Both the position numbers and the translations under genes were made by a program. The notes beneath the pieces were generated by a model that saw only the letters and a list, made by a program, of their open reading frames with translations, made no database searches and had not been told where the DNA came from. This document shows positions 1-9,706 of a stretch of 64,000 nt of DNA, piece after piece. The DNA is from Lachnospiraceae bacterium G11. GTDB lineage: Bacteria; Bacillota; Clostridia; Lachnospirales; Lachnospiraceae. The stretch's first letter is position 1. Every line of letters starts with the position of its first letter. The stretch lies in NCBI GenBank assembly GCA_900103495.1, contig FMWZ01000008.1, positions 1-64,000 of the forward strand. Direction: 5' to 3'.

Positions 1-260
1 ACGCTCTTTCTCTCCATATATCCGCCACATTTACTCTGCTACTACAAATGTGATAGTTATTAGACTTCGTTGCTTATTGCCAACTTGTCTCTCGTAGCCT
101 AGCCTTATATGTGATTTCTGTCCGTCGGACCAGAGATTTGCTTGCAGCTTCCTTCAGATTCCACCTCACGATGGACACCCTTGCTGTTCAGCTATACACT
201 TCCCACTATCTGGGCGTGTTCGGGACTTGCACCCGTTAGAGCGCGCCCATGGCGCGCAAA
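1..260 (-). mobile_element. Group II intron, 5' part (domain I), probably class C
   Basis: Read on the minus strand, this stretch begins TTTGCGCGCCATGGGCGCGC and continues with GGGTGCAAGTCCC, then AAGGGTGTCC and GAGGTGGAATCTGAAGGAAG. I recognise this series as the conserved 5' domain I sequence of bacterial group II introns carrying a reverse transcriptase/maturase. The intron would run toward lower coordinates, so its maturase gene lies outside the window. The 5' boundary falls within about ten bases of the hairpin terminator of the nucleotidase gene, and insertion just past terminators is typical of class C introns. The exact first base (about 255-260) and the class are inferred; no coding region is visible here. 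Confidence 0.7.
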
Positions 261-265
261 CAATA

Positions 266-291
266 AAAGGGAGCGGTCATCCGCTCCCTTT
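266..291 (-). terminator. Intrinsic terminator of the recJ-to-nucleotidase operon
   Basis: On the minus strand AAAGGGAGCGG, a four-base loop and CCGCTCCCTTT form an 11-bp perfect stem that runs into TTTATTGTTT. It lies 14 bases after the nucleotidase stop codon and immediately before the group II intron, so it probably ends the operon and may have been the intron's target. Confidence 0.85.
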
Positions 292-304
292 ATTATTTCC
301 GGTT

Positions 305-1990
305 TTAGTCTACGATTTTGATTCTGCCTTCGCCGTAAGGATCTGAATACTCTTCTCCTACTGTTCCCTCAAGCTTATCAACAATGTAGTTAATAAGAAC
401 CTGGTTATCAATCATAACGCTGTCAAGAAGCACGTTGTTGTCGGCGAACATTGTATATCCGTCACCCATGTTGAGTAAGAGATAATCATGACAAGCAACT
501 GTGTAAGTCTTCTCAAGGTCAAGAGGCTCCTCTCCAACCATAATATCCTTTACTCTTGCATCGCCGTCAACCTTTACAAACATCTTGTTCTCATCAAGTA
601 CAACAGGTGACTCAACATTTACGTCAATTGTAAATGAAAGACCTGATACCTGTAAGAATCCGCCGTACTCAGCAGGAAGAGCATTGGCTGACATCTCAAG
701 TGCTTCATAAATCTCCTCACCTGTAGCTTCAACCATGCACATGCTGTTTCCGAAAGGATGTACCTTGATAATATCGCCGTATGTGATATCGCCTGCATTA
801 ATTGTGCTTCTTACACCACCACCGTTTACAAATGCGATGTCAGCACCGCTCATTGCACGATATGCATCGGCACAAAGGTCACCAAGGTTGGTCTCTGCAA
901 CACGTACGATTCTCTCGTCTGTTGCAGGATCTGCAATTACGAGATCAACATCTGTGTGTGCTACGACTGTATCAATAATCTCCTCGTTCTCCTCGTTAAC
1001 TGCATCGATTACATCCTGCATGGTTCCTTCCTCGGAAACCGCATCATTAACGAGAGTAGAGTGAAGAGTCTTGTCATTGCTGATTGTAAGAACACCAATG
1101 TTTGCAAGCTTGGTTCCGGTTGAAGTAAGAATCACTTCATTTCCGTCCTTATCCTTAACGTGCTCTTCTACCCATACTGAGTGAGAGTGTCCGTCAAGTA
1201 CAGCATCAATACCTGTTGTGTTCTCAATAACTTCTGTAGACATCCAAGGTGAGCAGTCAGCTTCTGTTCCAAGGTGTGTAAGTGCAATTACAAACTGAGC
1301 ACCGTCAGCACGAGCGCCGTCAACTGCTTCCTGAACACATGCATATAATTTTTCTCCTGTCTCATCCTGCTCAAAGGAGTAAATGAACTCGCCATTGTCA
1401 TCCATGAAATATGCAGGTGTTGAAGTTGTTAATGTCTTGGGTGTACATACGCCGACAAAAGCTATCTTAACTCCATCAACTTCTTTGATGACATAGGGCT
1501 CAAAAACTGCTTCCCCATTCTTGTCAACAAAGTTACATGATACATAATCAAAGTCAGCCTTGTTTGAAAGCTCAAGGAATCTTTCCATACCATAGTCAAA
1601 CTCATGGTTTCCGGGAACAGCTACATCGAAGCCGGCCTCGTTCATGATGTTGATGATGGCTTCTCCCTTTGAAAGGGTTCCAACGATATCTCCCTGGATT
1701 GCATCGCCGTTATCAACAAGGATAACTGTGTGTCCCATTGCTTCATATGCATTCTTGACTGTTACAAGATCCTGGTAACCAAGGTTATCCTCGATTCCGC
1801 AGTGAACATCGTTTACATACAAAACAACGATATCCTTGTCGATACCAAGTGAGGTATCCTCTACTGTTTCCTCTACAGGTGCTTCAGTGGGTTCGGGAGT
1901 GGGGGCTGTTACTTCTTCAACCTGTCCCTCTCCGCAGCCCGCAGCCATAACAAGAGTTGCTGCAAGCAAGATTGATAATATTTTTTTCAT
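305..1990 (-). CDS. 5'-nucleotidase/2',3'-cyclic phosphodiesterase family lipoprotein
   Basis: This is a 561-residue exported metallophosphatase of the UshA/YfkN type. A lipoprotein signal (LVMAAGC near residues 14-19) suggests lipidation at Cys19 and display on the outer face of the membrane. The N-terminal catalytic domain keeps the metal-binding motifs [27 protein letters not shown] and DGHSHS. The C-terminal 5'-nucleotidase domain follows (GGGVR, GDGYTMF), where the substrate base is normally stacked. Family members release phosphate from extracellular nucleotides for salvage; the exact substrate cannot be read from sequence. The gene lies 28 bases after rsgA with an AGGAGG site and is followed by a strong terminator, so it is probably the last gene of this operon. 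Confidence 0.9.
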   Translation of the reverse strand: MKKILSILLAATLVMAAGCGEGQVEEVTAPTPEPTEAPVEETVEDTSLGIDKDIVVLYVNDVHCGIEDNLGYQDLVTVKNAYEAMGHTVILVDNGDAIQGDIVGTLSKGEAIINIMNEAGFDVAVPGNHEFDYGMERFLELSNKADFDYVSCNFVDKNGEAVFEPYVIKEVDGVKIAFVGVCTPKTLTTSTPAYFMDDNGEFIYSFEQDETGEKLYACVQEAVDGARADGAQFVIALTHLGTEADCSPWMSTEVIENTTGIDAVLDGHSHSVWVEEHVKDKDGNEVILTSTGTKLANIGVLTISNDKTLHSTLVNDAVSEEGTMQDVIDAVNEENEEIIDTVVAHTDVDLVIADPATDERIVRVAETNLGDLCADAYRAMSGADIAFVNGGGVRSTINAGDITYGDIIKVHPFGNSMCMVEATGEEIYEALEMSANALPAEYGGFLQVSGLSFTIDVNVESPVVLDENKMFVKVDGDARVKDIMVGEEPLDLEKTYTVACHDYLLLNMGDGYTMFADNNVLLDSVMIDNQVLINYIVDKLEGTVGEEYSDPYGEGRIKIVD

Positions 1991-2018
1991 AAAATCCTCC
2001 TATATAAGAAAATACTTA

Positions 2019-2900
2019 TCAGTATTTTTCTTTCTTATTTGCCAGTTCCGAGTATATCAAGGAATAGTTTTCGTATCTGACGCGGCTTATTTCACCCTTC
2101 ATAAGCCTGTCCTTAACATCACAGTCAGGCTCATTAATATGAACACATCCTCTGAATCTGCATTTATCCTCGCTCTCGGCAAACTCCGGATAATAATCCT
2201 TAAGCTGCTCTTTCTTTAGGTCAAACACTTCCAAAGAGCTGAATCCCGGTGTGTCAAAAAGGAATGTATTATCATCCAGTGCAAATATTTCAGAATGCCT
2301 GGTGGTATGTTTTCCTCTGTCCACCTTTGTGCTTATTGATCCGGTCTCCATTACTTCACCTCCAAGGAGGTGGTTAATGATTGTGGATTTTCCCACTCCG
2401 CTGGGACCGGCAACCGTGGTTGTTTTGCCTTTAAGGAGTGCCTTAAGCACATCCATACCGACTCCGTATTTGGCACTGACGAACAAAACAGGAACGTCCG
2501 ATTTTGAATAGATTTCAAAAATCTCATCCTTTGATTCATCATCTGCCAGATCGGATTTATTAAAAACTACTGCAACAGGAAGATTCTGCTGCTTCATCAT
2601 AATAAGAAATCTGTCTAAAAGATTGAAACTGGGTTCAGGATGGGTTGTGGCAAAAATAACTACCGCCTGATCCACATTGGCAACGTTCGGCCTTATGAGC
2701 TCGCTCTTTCTGGGGAGAATGGATATGATGTTGCCTATACCCTCTTCATCAGGCAAAGCCTCCACCAAAACGTTGTCCCCTACTAAAGGCTTTACTCCCT
2801 GTTTTCTGAAAATCCCTTTTGCTTTACATTCAAGAATACCGGCTTCACTTGTATAAACATAGTAAAAACCGGCAATTCCTTTGATTATCTTTCCTTGCAT
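2019..2900 (-). CDS. rsgA: Ribosome small subunit-dependent GTPase A
   Basis: This 293-residue protein is a circularly permuted GTPase that assists late 30S subunit maturation. It has the expected order: an N-terminal OB-fold, then G4 (NKSD, residues 114-117), then G1 (GPSGVGKS, about 165-172) and G3 (DTPG, near 216). The C-terminal zinc-binding segment is CRFRGCVHINEPDC. Length and motif order match the family. It sits directly after prkC, the usual neighbour in Firmicutes, where PrkC is known to phosphorylate RsgA. No ribulose-phosphate epimerase gene follows as it does in many relatives; a nucleotidase gene follows instead. Confidence 0.96.
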   Translation of the reverse strand: MQGKIIKGIAGFYYVYTSEAGILECKAKGIFRKQGVKPLVGDNVLVEALPDEEGIGNIISILPRKSELIRPNVANVDQAVVIFATTHPEPSFNLLDRFLIMMKQQNLPVAVVFNKSDLADDESKDEIFEIYSKSDVPVLFVSAKYGVGMDVLKALLKGKTTTVAGPSGVGKSTIINHLLGGEVMETGSISTKVDRGKHTTRHSEIFALDDNTFLFDTPGFSSLEVFDLKKEQLKDYYPEFAESEDKCRFRGCVHINEPDCDVKDRLMKGEISRVRYENYSLIYSELANKKEKY

Positions 2901-2927
2901 AAAAGCTTAAACCCCTCCGTATTGTCC

Positions 2928-5054
2928 CTACTCTTCCGCAAAGACAACAGATCTGGTAACCGTCTCCGTCTTCTCTTCGCCGGGTACAGTCACAGTCTCT
3001 CCGGCTTCATTGGTAACGGTGGTGCTTTCTGTAGTGTATTTATATTCTAATGTAACGGTTCCTGATGAGCACTTAAGATTTCCGCTGTTTACGCTGATGG
3101 GGAACTTGGATGTCTCTGTGTCCAAAAGCACAATGCCATCTGTACCCTTTACAGTTACGTGAACCGATAATCCGGCTTTGTAGTTGGGACCTTCCTCTAT
3201 TGAAGGGGAGGTAATACTTCCGCTGTAACTGTATGTCTTAGGCTCTGAACCTTTGCTCATTCTTATATCAATGGCTGTATTCTTCTCAACGTAGGAACCT
3301 ACTGCCACGCTCTGATAGCTTACTCTGTCAGCCTCAATCTGAGTTGAAAATTCTTCCGTAACGGCACCCAGCGTAAGTCCCGCCTCGGTAAGTGCATTTG
3401 TGGCATCTGTCTGAGTAAGTCCTATAACGTTAGGTACTCTGACCTTGGTATCCTCCTGACCCATGCTTACCTTTACGGTAATGACAGAGCCTGAGGGAGC
3501 TTTTGAACCTGCTTCGGGATTCTGTGAAACAACGTAATCCTTGGCAACTTCGCTGGAATATACTTCCTTCTTATTTACCTTAAATCCGGCCTGCTCTATT
3601 CTGTTAAGAGCATCCTCATAGCTTAAATTGGCTGTGTCGGGCACTTCCTTTCCGTCTGTGCCTGAGCTTACTGTAAGTTTAATGGTGCTTCCGGGTGAAA
3701 CCTTCGCTCCGGCAGAAACATCAGCACTTATAACGATTCCTGCCTCATAAGCTTCCGATTCAATATAGTTGACCTCAGGGTTAAGGCCCATGGCAACCAG
3801 TGATTTCTTAATCTCCTCCACATTCTTGCCGGCGACTTCTATCATATCCACATCAGCAAGAACCGTGGTCTGGGTTGTATCCTCGTCAGGGTTATTGGGC
3901 GTTTCCTTTTTGCCGAGACTGAATACACCAAAAATCTTTCCAATCAGGAAAATGATACTGCAACAAATAAGGACGCCGGCCACCACCGCAAGAATTGTGG
4001 TGATCTTCTCCATCTTGTTGTCGTACTTCTCGTTATATGAGTCCTCATCCTCATAGATTTCGTCCTCATACGCTTCCTCGTCAGCGTACTCATCATAAAC
4101 ATCTCTTCTGAGTCTTAATGAATCATCGGAATCATATTTACCGGACTGACGCTTAATTTGTTCCATATCGGAATCGGTAATCATTCTGGTGCCGGCTTCC
4201 TCATCGGGATCGTTCATTACAACGAAATCACTCTCCGGATTAATGAGGGACATCTTAAGGTCTTCTATTAATTCGCCCATGGACTGATATCTTCTGTCAG
4301 GGCTCTTCTGTGTACACTTAATAACAATCTGCTCCACACTGTTGGGAATCTCGGGAACAAATTCTCTGGGAGAAGGAAGCTCCTCCTGAATGTGCTTGAT
4401 GGCAATGGCAACAGTAGTCTCGCCATTGAAAGGTACACGTCCCGTAAGCATCTCAAAAAGAGTGATTCCCAATGAATAAACATCGCTTCTCTCATCGGAA
4501 TAACCGCCCCTTGCCTGCTCAGGGGATGTATAGTGAACGGAACCCATTACGTTTGATGTAATGGTGTTGCTGGTTGCAGCCTTGGCAATACCAAAGTCAG
4601 TAACCTTAACCTTACCTTCCTTGGAAATAATAATATTCTGAGGCTTAATATCTCTGTGAATGATGTGGTTATTATGAGCGGCCTCAATACCCATTGAAAC
4701 CTGGATAGCTATACTGATAGCTTCCTTAACGGAGAGACGGGCTTTTTTCTCAATGTATTTCTTAAGAGTGATGCCCTCCACGAGCTCCATGACGATGTAG
4801 TACATGCCCTCTTCCTCGCCAACGTCATAAACATTGACAATATTGGGGTGCATAAGACCGGCTGCGGCCTGAGCCTCAACCCTAAATTTGGACACGAAAT
4901 TAACGTTCTCAGAGAATTCCTGCTTGAGAACCTTAATGGCGATAAATCTATTCAGTTTATGGTCTTTGCCTTTGTAAACATCGGACATGCCACCGGTGCC
5001 GATTTTTTCCAGCACTTCGTAGCGCTCTCCAACCATCATTCCGATTTTTATCAT
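2928..5054 (-). CDS. prkC: Ser/Thr protein kinase with PASTA domains (PrkC/PknB/Stk type)
   Basis: This 708-residue membrane kinase senses cell-wall fragments in Firmicutes. The cytoplasmic kinase domain (about 9-270) has GTGGMSDVYKG, the catalytic Lys in FIAIKVLK (K41), HRDIKPQN (D135) and DFG (D153). An acidic Tyr-rich juxtamembrane linker (about 280-345) leads to one membrane helix (about 351-373). Outside are three PASTA repeats (about 403-466, 468-532, 537-602), which bind muropeptides or lipid II in known members. A final beta-rich domain of about 100 residues ends in a Thr/Val-rich tail. AAGGAG lies seven bases before the ATG. The cognate phosphatase gene lies 24 bases upstream. Confidence 0.96.
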   Translation of the reverse strand: MIKIGMMVGERYEVLEKIGTGGMSDVYKGKDHKLNRFIAIKVLKQEFSENVNFVSKFRVEAQAAAGLMHPNIVNVYDVGEEEGMYYIVMELVEGITLKKYIEKKARLSVKEAISIAIQVSMGIEAAHNNHIIHRDIKPQNIIISKEGKVKVTDFGIAKAATSNTITSNVMGSVHYTSPEQARGGYSDERSDVYSLGITLFEMLTGRVPFNGETTVAIAIKHIQEELPSPREFVPEIPNSVEQIVIKCTQKSPDRRYQSMGELIEDLKMSLINPESDFVVMNDPDEEAGTRMITDSDMEQIKRQSGKYDSDDSLRLRRDVYDEYADEEAYEDEIYEDEDSYNEKYDNKMEKITTILAVVAGVLICCSIIFLIGKIFGVFSLGKKETPNNPDEDTTQTTVLADVDMIEVAGKNVEEIKKSLVAMGLNPEVNYIESEAYEAGIVISADVSAGAKVSPGSTIKLTVSSGTDGKEVPDTANLSYEDALNRIEQAGFKVNKKEVYSSEVAKDYVVSQNPEAGSKAPSGSVITVKVSMGQEDTKVRVPNVIGLTQTDATNALTEAGLTLGAVTEEFSTQIEADRVSYQSVAVGSYVEKNTAIDIRMSKGSEPKTYSYSGSITSPSIEEGPNYKAGLSVHVTVKGTDGIVLLDTETSKFPISVNSGNLKCSSGTVTLEYKYTTESTTVTNEAGETVTVPGEEKTETVTRSVVFAEE

Positions 5055-5078
5055 ATAAAAACTCCTTAGTTTGCTTGC

Positions 5079-5807
5079 TTAAGCGAAGGGCTCAATAATA
5101 ACAACTGCGATATTGTCAGCTCCGCCGTTATCATTAGCGGCTTTCACCAATTCCTCGGCTTTCTCGACAATGTCTCGCTGGCCCTTCATAATTACGAGAA
5201 TTTCCTCATCCTCCAACATATTGGTTAATCCGTCGGAGCACATAAGAATTACGTCACCCTTCGAAAGGGGAACCTTGAAGAAGTCAACCTTAACGGTCTC
5301 ACTTGCTCCAATAGCTCTCGTAATAATATTCTTGTCAGGATGCCATCTTGCCTGTGAACGCTCAAGCCCACCCATACGAATCATCTCTTCAACCAAAGAG
5401 TGGTCTCTGGTGATCTGGGTTATTTTGTCATTGACAATATAAAGGCGGCTGTCTCCAACATTGGCAACCTGAAGTACGTCATCTTTAATGGTAGCCACAA
5501 CAAGAGTGGTACCCATTCCATACAAATGAGAATCCTGTCTGGCTTTCTGTCTTATATGGTCATTGGCAATACCAATGGCTCTCTCGATATCCTTGATGGG
5601 ATCCGGTTCGGTGGAAGTGCCCAGCTCGGTAACCAGTGTCTCCACAGTATACCTCGAGGCATAGTCCCCCGCATTGTGTCCTCCCATACCGTCAGCAACG
5701 ATAAAGAGGTTGGAAAGAGTCCCCACAGGTTCCTCTGAGGTAAAAACATAGTCCTGATTCAGTTCACGCAATTTTCCGATATCAGTGATGGAAAATGTCT
5801 TTAACAC
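5079..5807 (-). CDS. prpC: PP2C-family protein phosphatase (PrpC/Stp)
   Basis: A 242-residue metal-dependent Ser/Thr phosphatase that reverses PrkC phosphorylation. The family motifs are intact: an N-terminal RELNQDYV, VADGMGGHNAGDYAS (metal-binding Asp), ANVGDSRLYI, DHSLVEEM, CSDGLTNML and GGADNIAVVII. The length matches bacterial PrpC. The start codon is GTG, preceded by GGAG nine bases upstream. The prpC-prkC-rsgA order is the standard Firmicute signalling unit, which supports the pairing. Confidence 0.95.
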   Translation of the reverse strand: MLKTFSITDIGKLRELNQDYVFTSEEPVGTLSNLFIVADGMGGHNAGDYASRYTVETLVTELGTSTEPDPIKDIERAIGIANDHIRQKARQDSHLYGMGTTLVVATIKDDVLQVANVGDSRLYIVNDKITQITRDHSLVEEMIRMGGLERSQARWHPDKNIITRAIGASETVKVDFFKVPLSKGDVILMCSDGLTNMLEDEEILVIMKGQRDIVEKAEELVKAANDNGGADNIAVVIIEPFA

Positions 5808-5841
5808 CTGCCCGGGCTCCTTTCATAAATTTGGGTGGAAA

Positions 5842-6879
5842 TCATTGCTCTTGCAAAAAACTACGGCGAAGCTGTCCGCATGCGCCGTCGATATCCCTTC
5901 CCATTTCCCTTCTAATAGTAACATTTATTTGTTTTTTTTCAAGTTTATTTTTGAATGCGGCGACTCGCTTGTCCGTGGAAGACACGTAGTCTCGCTCCTT
6001 TATGGGGTTAACAGGAATAAGGTTTACGTGGCCGTTTACTTCTCTCAAAATGTCTGCCAGTTCCTCGGCATCCTCATCGGTATCGTTGACTCCTCCCACG
6101 AGACTGTACTCGAAGGTAAGTCTTCGGCCTGTCTTGTCAAAATAATGAAGACACGCCTCTTTGATTTCCCTGATGGAATACTTGTTGGCAATCGGCATCA
6201 GACTCCTTCTCTTCTCATCCGTTGTGGCATGAAGAGAAATAGCCAGCGTAATGGACAGGTCCTCATCCGCCAGCTCATAAATCTTTGGAACCAGGCCGCA
6301 GGTCGATACGGTTATGTTTCTCTGAGAGATGTTAAGCCCGTGTTCGTCCGAAAGCATCTTAACGAACTTCACGGTGTTGTCGTAGTTGTCCATTGGCTCT
6401 CCGGAACCCATAACAACCACGTTGCTGACCCTTTCCTTGGTATCCAGAGTTATTGCATAAATCTGATCCAAAATTTCAGAAGTGCTAAGGTTCCTCTCAA
6501 GACCGTCTATAGTGGATGCGCAGAACTTACAGCCCATTCTGCAACCCACCTGAGAAGATACACAGACACTGTTTCCGTGTTTGTAAATCATCCACACACT
6601 CTCGATAAGGTTCCCGTCGGGAAGCTTGAAAAGGTACTTTCTTGTACCGTCAATCTTGGACTCCTGAACCTTTACAATCTCCAATGTGGTAAGGGTATAG
6701 TTTTCTTTAAGTCTCCCTCGAAGGTCGTTTGAAAGATTTGTCATCTCATCAAAACTTCTTACAAGCTTCACGTGGAGCCAGTCATAAATCTGCTTGGCCC
6801 TGAAGGATTTCTCACCCATTGATACTATTTCATTATTCAATTCGTCGAAAGAAAATGATTTTATATCTTTTTTATCCAT
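5842..6879 (-). CDS. rlmN: Dual-specificity 23S rRNA A2503/tRNA A37 C2-methyltransferase
   Basis: This 345-residue radical SAM enzyme methylates A2503 of 23S rRNA and A37 of some tRNAs. The iron-sulfur ligands are in CRMGCKFC (C113, C117, C120). The SAM-binding GEPMDNYDN motif and a C-terminal Cys (DGACGQLR) at the position of the methyl-carrying cysteine are also present. The absence of extra Cfr-like features and the housekeeping neighbourhood favour RlmN over Cfr. It lies 9 bases after rsmB and 34 bases before prpC. Confidence 0.95.
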   Translation of the reverse strand: MDKKDIKSFSFDELNNEIVSMGEKSFRAKQIYDWLHVKLVRSFDEMTNLSNDLRGRLKENYTLTTLEIVKVQESKIDGTRKYLFKLPDGNLIESVWMIYKHGNSVCVSSQVGCRMGCKFCASTIDGLERNLSTSEILDQIYAITLDTKERVSNVVVMGSGEPMDNYDNTVKFVKMLSDEHGLNISQRNITVSTCGLVPKIYELADEDLSITLAISLHATTDEKRRSLMPIANKYSIREIKEACLHYFDKTGRRLTFEYSLVGGVNDTDEDAEELADILREVNGHVNLIPVNPIKERDYVSSTDKRVAAFKNKLEKKQINVTIRREMGRDIDGACGQLRRSFLQEQ

Positions 6880-6887
6880 ATGTCAAA

Positions 6888-8270
6888 TCAGCTTTTCTTT
6901 ATAAATCTCGATACAAAGAAACCATCCGAATCATAGAAGCCCGGCAAAATCTGAAGTCTCCCATTCTTAAGTTCTGTCTCGGCTCCTGCTTTCTTTACAT
7001 CCTCAATAAGTCCCTCATTCAGATAGGGAGTAATATCTGAAGGCTTAAAGCCCAGATTGTTTTCTATATATTCTGCATTTCCTGTGTTCTCAGACGCTGA
7101 GATAGAACATGTACTGTAAATTAAAGTACCGCCCTTTTTCACGTACTTTGATACCACATCAAGAATGCTTCTCTGAAGCTTAACCACCTCATCCATCTGG
7201 GGCTTATTGACGTTGTATTTAATGTCTCTCTTTCGCCCCATGACTCCAAAGCCCATGCAGGGCAAATCGGCTATAACCACATCAGCCTTTTCGATTTTGG
7301 ATTCATCAATATCAGTGGCATCCCATTCTTCCACGGTAACGTTCTTTAAACCCATTCTCATAACACTCTCGTTAATAAGAGAGGTCTTATATGAGGTCAG
7401 GTCTCTGGCAATCACAACCCCGTCTTTCCCTGTAAGTTCGGCGGCATAAACGCTTTTTCCACCCGGAGCCGCACAGACATCCATAATGCTGTCGCCCTTC
7501 TTTATGCCTGCTGCCATGACGCAAATCTGACTGCTTATATCCTGAATGGTAAACTTCCCCTCATCAAATCCGGGAAGCCTTGTAACTCCTCCGCTGCCTG
7601 TGAGAGTATAGGCCCTTTTACTGTATTTATTCGGTAAAATACTGACTCCTGTCTCTCCTATAGCCTTAATAAGTTCCTCAGCTTCCTTATCCGAAAGGCT
7701 CTCGCTGACCCTGATAACCACCGGGCGCTTTGTAAGAAAAGCTTCAAAAACCCTGTCGCTTTTATCCGCCCCCAGATAGGAGTCAAACTCATCTATAATC
7801 CACTCCGGCATGGAGTATTTAATCATCCTGTATTCTTTTGTGCCCACAGGCGGGTATTTAACCTCTTTATATCCCCGATCTACACTTCTAAGCACACCGT
7901 TTACAAAGCCTGATAAGCCCACAAAGCCCTTCTTTTTGGCCAGCTTTACTGCCTCATTGATTATGGCGGATGAGGGCACCTTATCAAGGAAAATGAGCTG
8001 GTATACGCTCATCCTCATGAGTTCCCTAATAAAAGGCTTCATCTTCTTAGCCGGGGTCTTTGAAAAGGAATCGATTATATAATCCAGTTCGATTCTTCTT
8101 TCTATGCTTCCCTCGGTTACGTTCTTGATGAAAGCCTTTTCTTTGTTGTCCAGATAATCATACTTATCGAGGACATTTCTTATTAAAATATGGGAATACT
8201 CATCGCCACCGTTTATGCTCATAAGCATGGTGACAATGAGTTCTCTTGAATTGACGTTGTTATCTTTCAT
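6888..8270 (-). CDS. rsmB: 16S rRNA (cytosine-967-C5)-methyltransferase
   Basis: This 460-residue protein has an N-terminal NusB-like RNA-binding helical domain (about 1-150, with FVNGVLR) and a C-terminal Rossmann methyltransferase. The SAM-binding loop is AAPGGKSVYAAEL and the two catalytic cysteines lie in DLPCMGFG and YSTCSIS, the pair expected for an m5C RNA methyltransferase. Length and domain order fit RsmB (Sun). It is directly followed by rlmN and preceded by fmt with three bases between, a common Firmicute arrangement that suggests translation coupling. Confidence 0.95.
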   Translation of the reverse strand: MKDNNVNSRELIVTMLMSINGGDEYSHILIRNVLDKYDYLDNKEKAFIKNVTEGSIERRIELDYIIDSFSKTPAKKMKPFIRELMRMSVYQLIFLDKVPSSAIINEAVKLAKKKGFVGLSGFVNGVLRSVDRGYKEVKYPPVGTKEYRMIKYSMPEWIIDEFDSYLGADKSDRVFEAFLTKRPVVIRVSESLSDKEAEELIKAIGETGVSILPNKYSKRAYTLTGSGGVTRLPGFDEGKFTIQDISSQICVMAAGIKKGDSIMDVCAAPGGKSVYAAELTGKDGVVIARDLTSYKTSLINESVMRMGLKNVTVEEWDATDIDESKIEKADVVIADLPCMGFGVMGRKRDIKYNVNKPQMDEVVKLQRSILDVVSKYVKKGGTLIYSTCSISASENTGNAEYIENNLGFKPSDITPYLNEGLIEDVKKAGAETELKNGRLQILPGFYDSDGFFVSRFIKKS

Positions 8271-8273
8271 AAA

Positions 8274-9209
8274 TCAGTCTGAGAGTATGTCTCCCTCATT
8301 TAATGAATATCCAAGCAGGAATTCCTTAACGGCCATCCTTCTCTTTCCTTCAATCTGGATGTCCTTAACTGTAAGTGCATCTTTTCCTGTCATTACGGTA
8401 AAAGCGTCTTTATCTACTCTGATGATGCTACCGGGTTTAGCCCCTGTTGAGCCTGCCTTTGTAACATCGGCGTTAAACACCTTTAATCTTTTGCCGTTAA
8501 TAAACGTATAGGCACTGGGCCATGAGTAGAGGCCTCTGATTTTTCTCTCTATTACCTCTGCTGCCTCGTTCCAGTCAATAAGCCCAAAGGTCTTATCCAT
8601 TTTGCCAACCTTTGTGGCAAGAGCTTCATCCTGAGGAACGGCTTTCAGTTCTCCCTTTGAAAGCTTATCCAATGCTTCTGTGATCATATCGGCTCCAAGG
8701 ACCATAAGCTTGTCAAAAAGACCTTCCGTAGTCTCCTTCTTCTCAATGGGGATTGCTCTTTGAAGAAGGATGTCTCCTGTATCCATGCCCTCATTCATCT
8801 GCATGATGGTTACACCTGTCTCTTCATCCCCGTTAAGGATGCTCCATGCAATGGGTGAAGCTCCTCTGTATTTGGGAAGGAGTGAAGCGTGGATATTGAT
8901 ACAGCCATACCTTGGCATATCAAGAATCTCTTTGGAGAGAATCTGTCCGAAGGCTGCCACAACAAACACATCCGCCTCGTACTTTTTAAGCTCTTCCACA
9001 TTTTCGGGAAGCCTTATCTTTAAAGGCTGAAACACACTGATGCCATGCTTGATTGCACATTCCTTTACCGGTGAGAAAGCGACTTCCTTGCCTCTTCCCT
9101 TCTCTCTGTCAGGCTGGGTGACAACCAGTGTAACTTCATGTCCCGCTTCTATTATTTTTTCCAATGCGCCCACCGCGAAATCCGGTGTGCCCATAAATAC
9201 AACTTTCAT
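8274..9209 (-). CDS. fmt: Methionyl-tRNA formyltransferase
   Basis: This 311-residue enzyme formylates initiator Met-tRNA using 10-formyl-tetrahydrofolate. It shows FMGTPDFAVG at the N-terminus, the folate and catalytic stretch HASLLPKYRGASPIAW (with Asn-Ile before the His) and NEGMDTGDIL, followed by the C-terminal OB-fold tRNA-binding domain. It begins directly after the def stop codon, so formylation and deformylation of nascent proteins are encoded as a coupled pair. Confidence 0.96.
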   Translation of the reverse strand: MKVVFMGTPDFAVGALEKIIEAGHEVTLVVTQPDREKGRGKEVAFSPVKECAIKHGISVFQPLKIRLPENVEELKKYEADVFVVAAFGQILSKEILDMPRYGCINIHASLLPKYRGASPIAWSILNGDEETGVTIMQMNEGMDTGDILLQRAIPIEKKETTEGLFDKLMVLGADMITEALDKLSKGELKAVPQDEALATKVGKMDKTFGLIDWNEAAEVIERKIRGLYSWPSAYTFINGKRLKVFNADVTKAGSTGAKPGSIIRVDKDAFTVMTGKDALTVKDIQIEGKRRMAVKEFLLGYSLNEGDILSD

Positions 9210-9695
9210 TTACTGCTCTTCCTCTATGGGCTCTGCCACTACATCCTCTAACTCGCCCTCAACCTTTGTTGTATATAATACTCCGTTAAGATGATCGTTC
9301 TCATGAAGAATTGCTCTTGCAAGAAGTTCCTCACCCTCAAGCACAAATTCCTTCATGTTCTCATCCAGAGCCTTAACCTTAACATAGTTGGGTCTTGTTA
9401 CTATACCCCTCTTGCCGGGCACTGAAAGGCACCCTTCTGTTCCGCACTGTTCACCTGAGGTTTCAAGAATCTCGGGGTTGATAAATACGTGGGGATCTTC
9501 ACCTGTGGTATCTATAACAAAGATTCTTTTGAGAATGCCAACCTGAGGTGCTGCAAGACCAACTCCGTCAGCCTCATACATTGTATCGAACATATCGGCA
9601 ATGAGTTCTCTTGTTCTATCAGTCATCTGTGTAACTTCCTTACACTTCTTTAATAAAATCTCGTCTCCGATTTCTCTTATGTTTCTAAGTGCCAT
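9210..9695 (-). CDS. def: Peptide deformylase
   Basis: This 161-residue metalloprotease removes the formyl group from new proteins. The three family motifs are present: GVGLAAPQVGI, EGCLSVPG (Cys metal ligand) and HENDHLNG (the HExxH ligands). Length fits a type 1-like deformylase with a short acidic tail. It lies 11 bases after priA and abuts fmt, the usual def-fmt order. Confidence 0.96.
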   Translation of the reverse strand: MALRNIREIGDEILLKKCKEVTQMTDRTRELIADMFDTMYEADGVGLAAPQVGILKRIFVIDTTGEDPHVFINPEILETSGEQCGTEGCLSVPGKRGIVTRPNYVKVKALDENMKEFVLEGEELLARAILHENDHLNGVLYTTKVEGELEDVVAEPIEEEQ

Positions 9696-9706
9696 ATTGT
9701 CCTCCT

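Noticed and set aside
5785-6732. Long plus-strand ORF of 315 codons
   Set aside because: It lies antisense to rlmN, has no family match that I recognise and no ribosome site.
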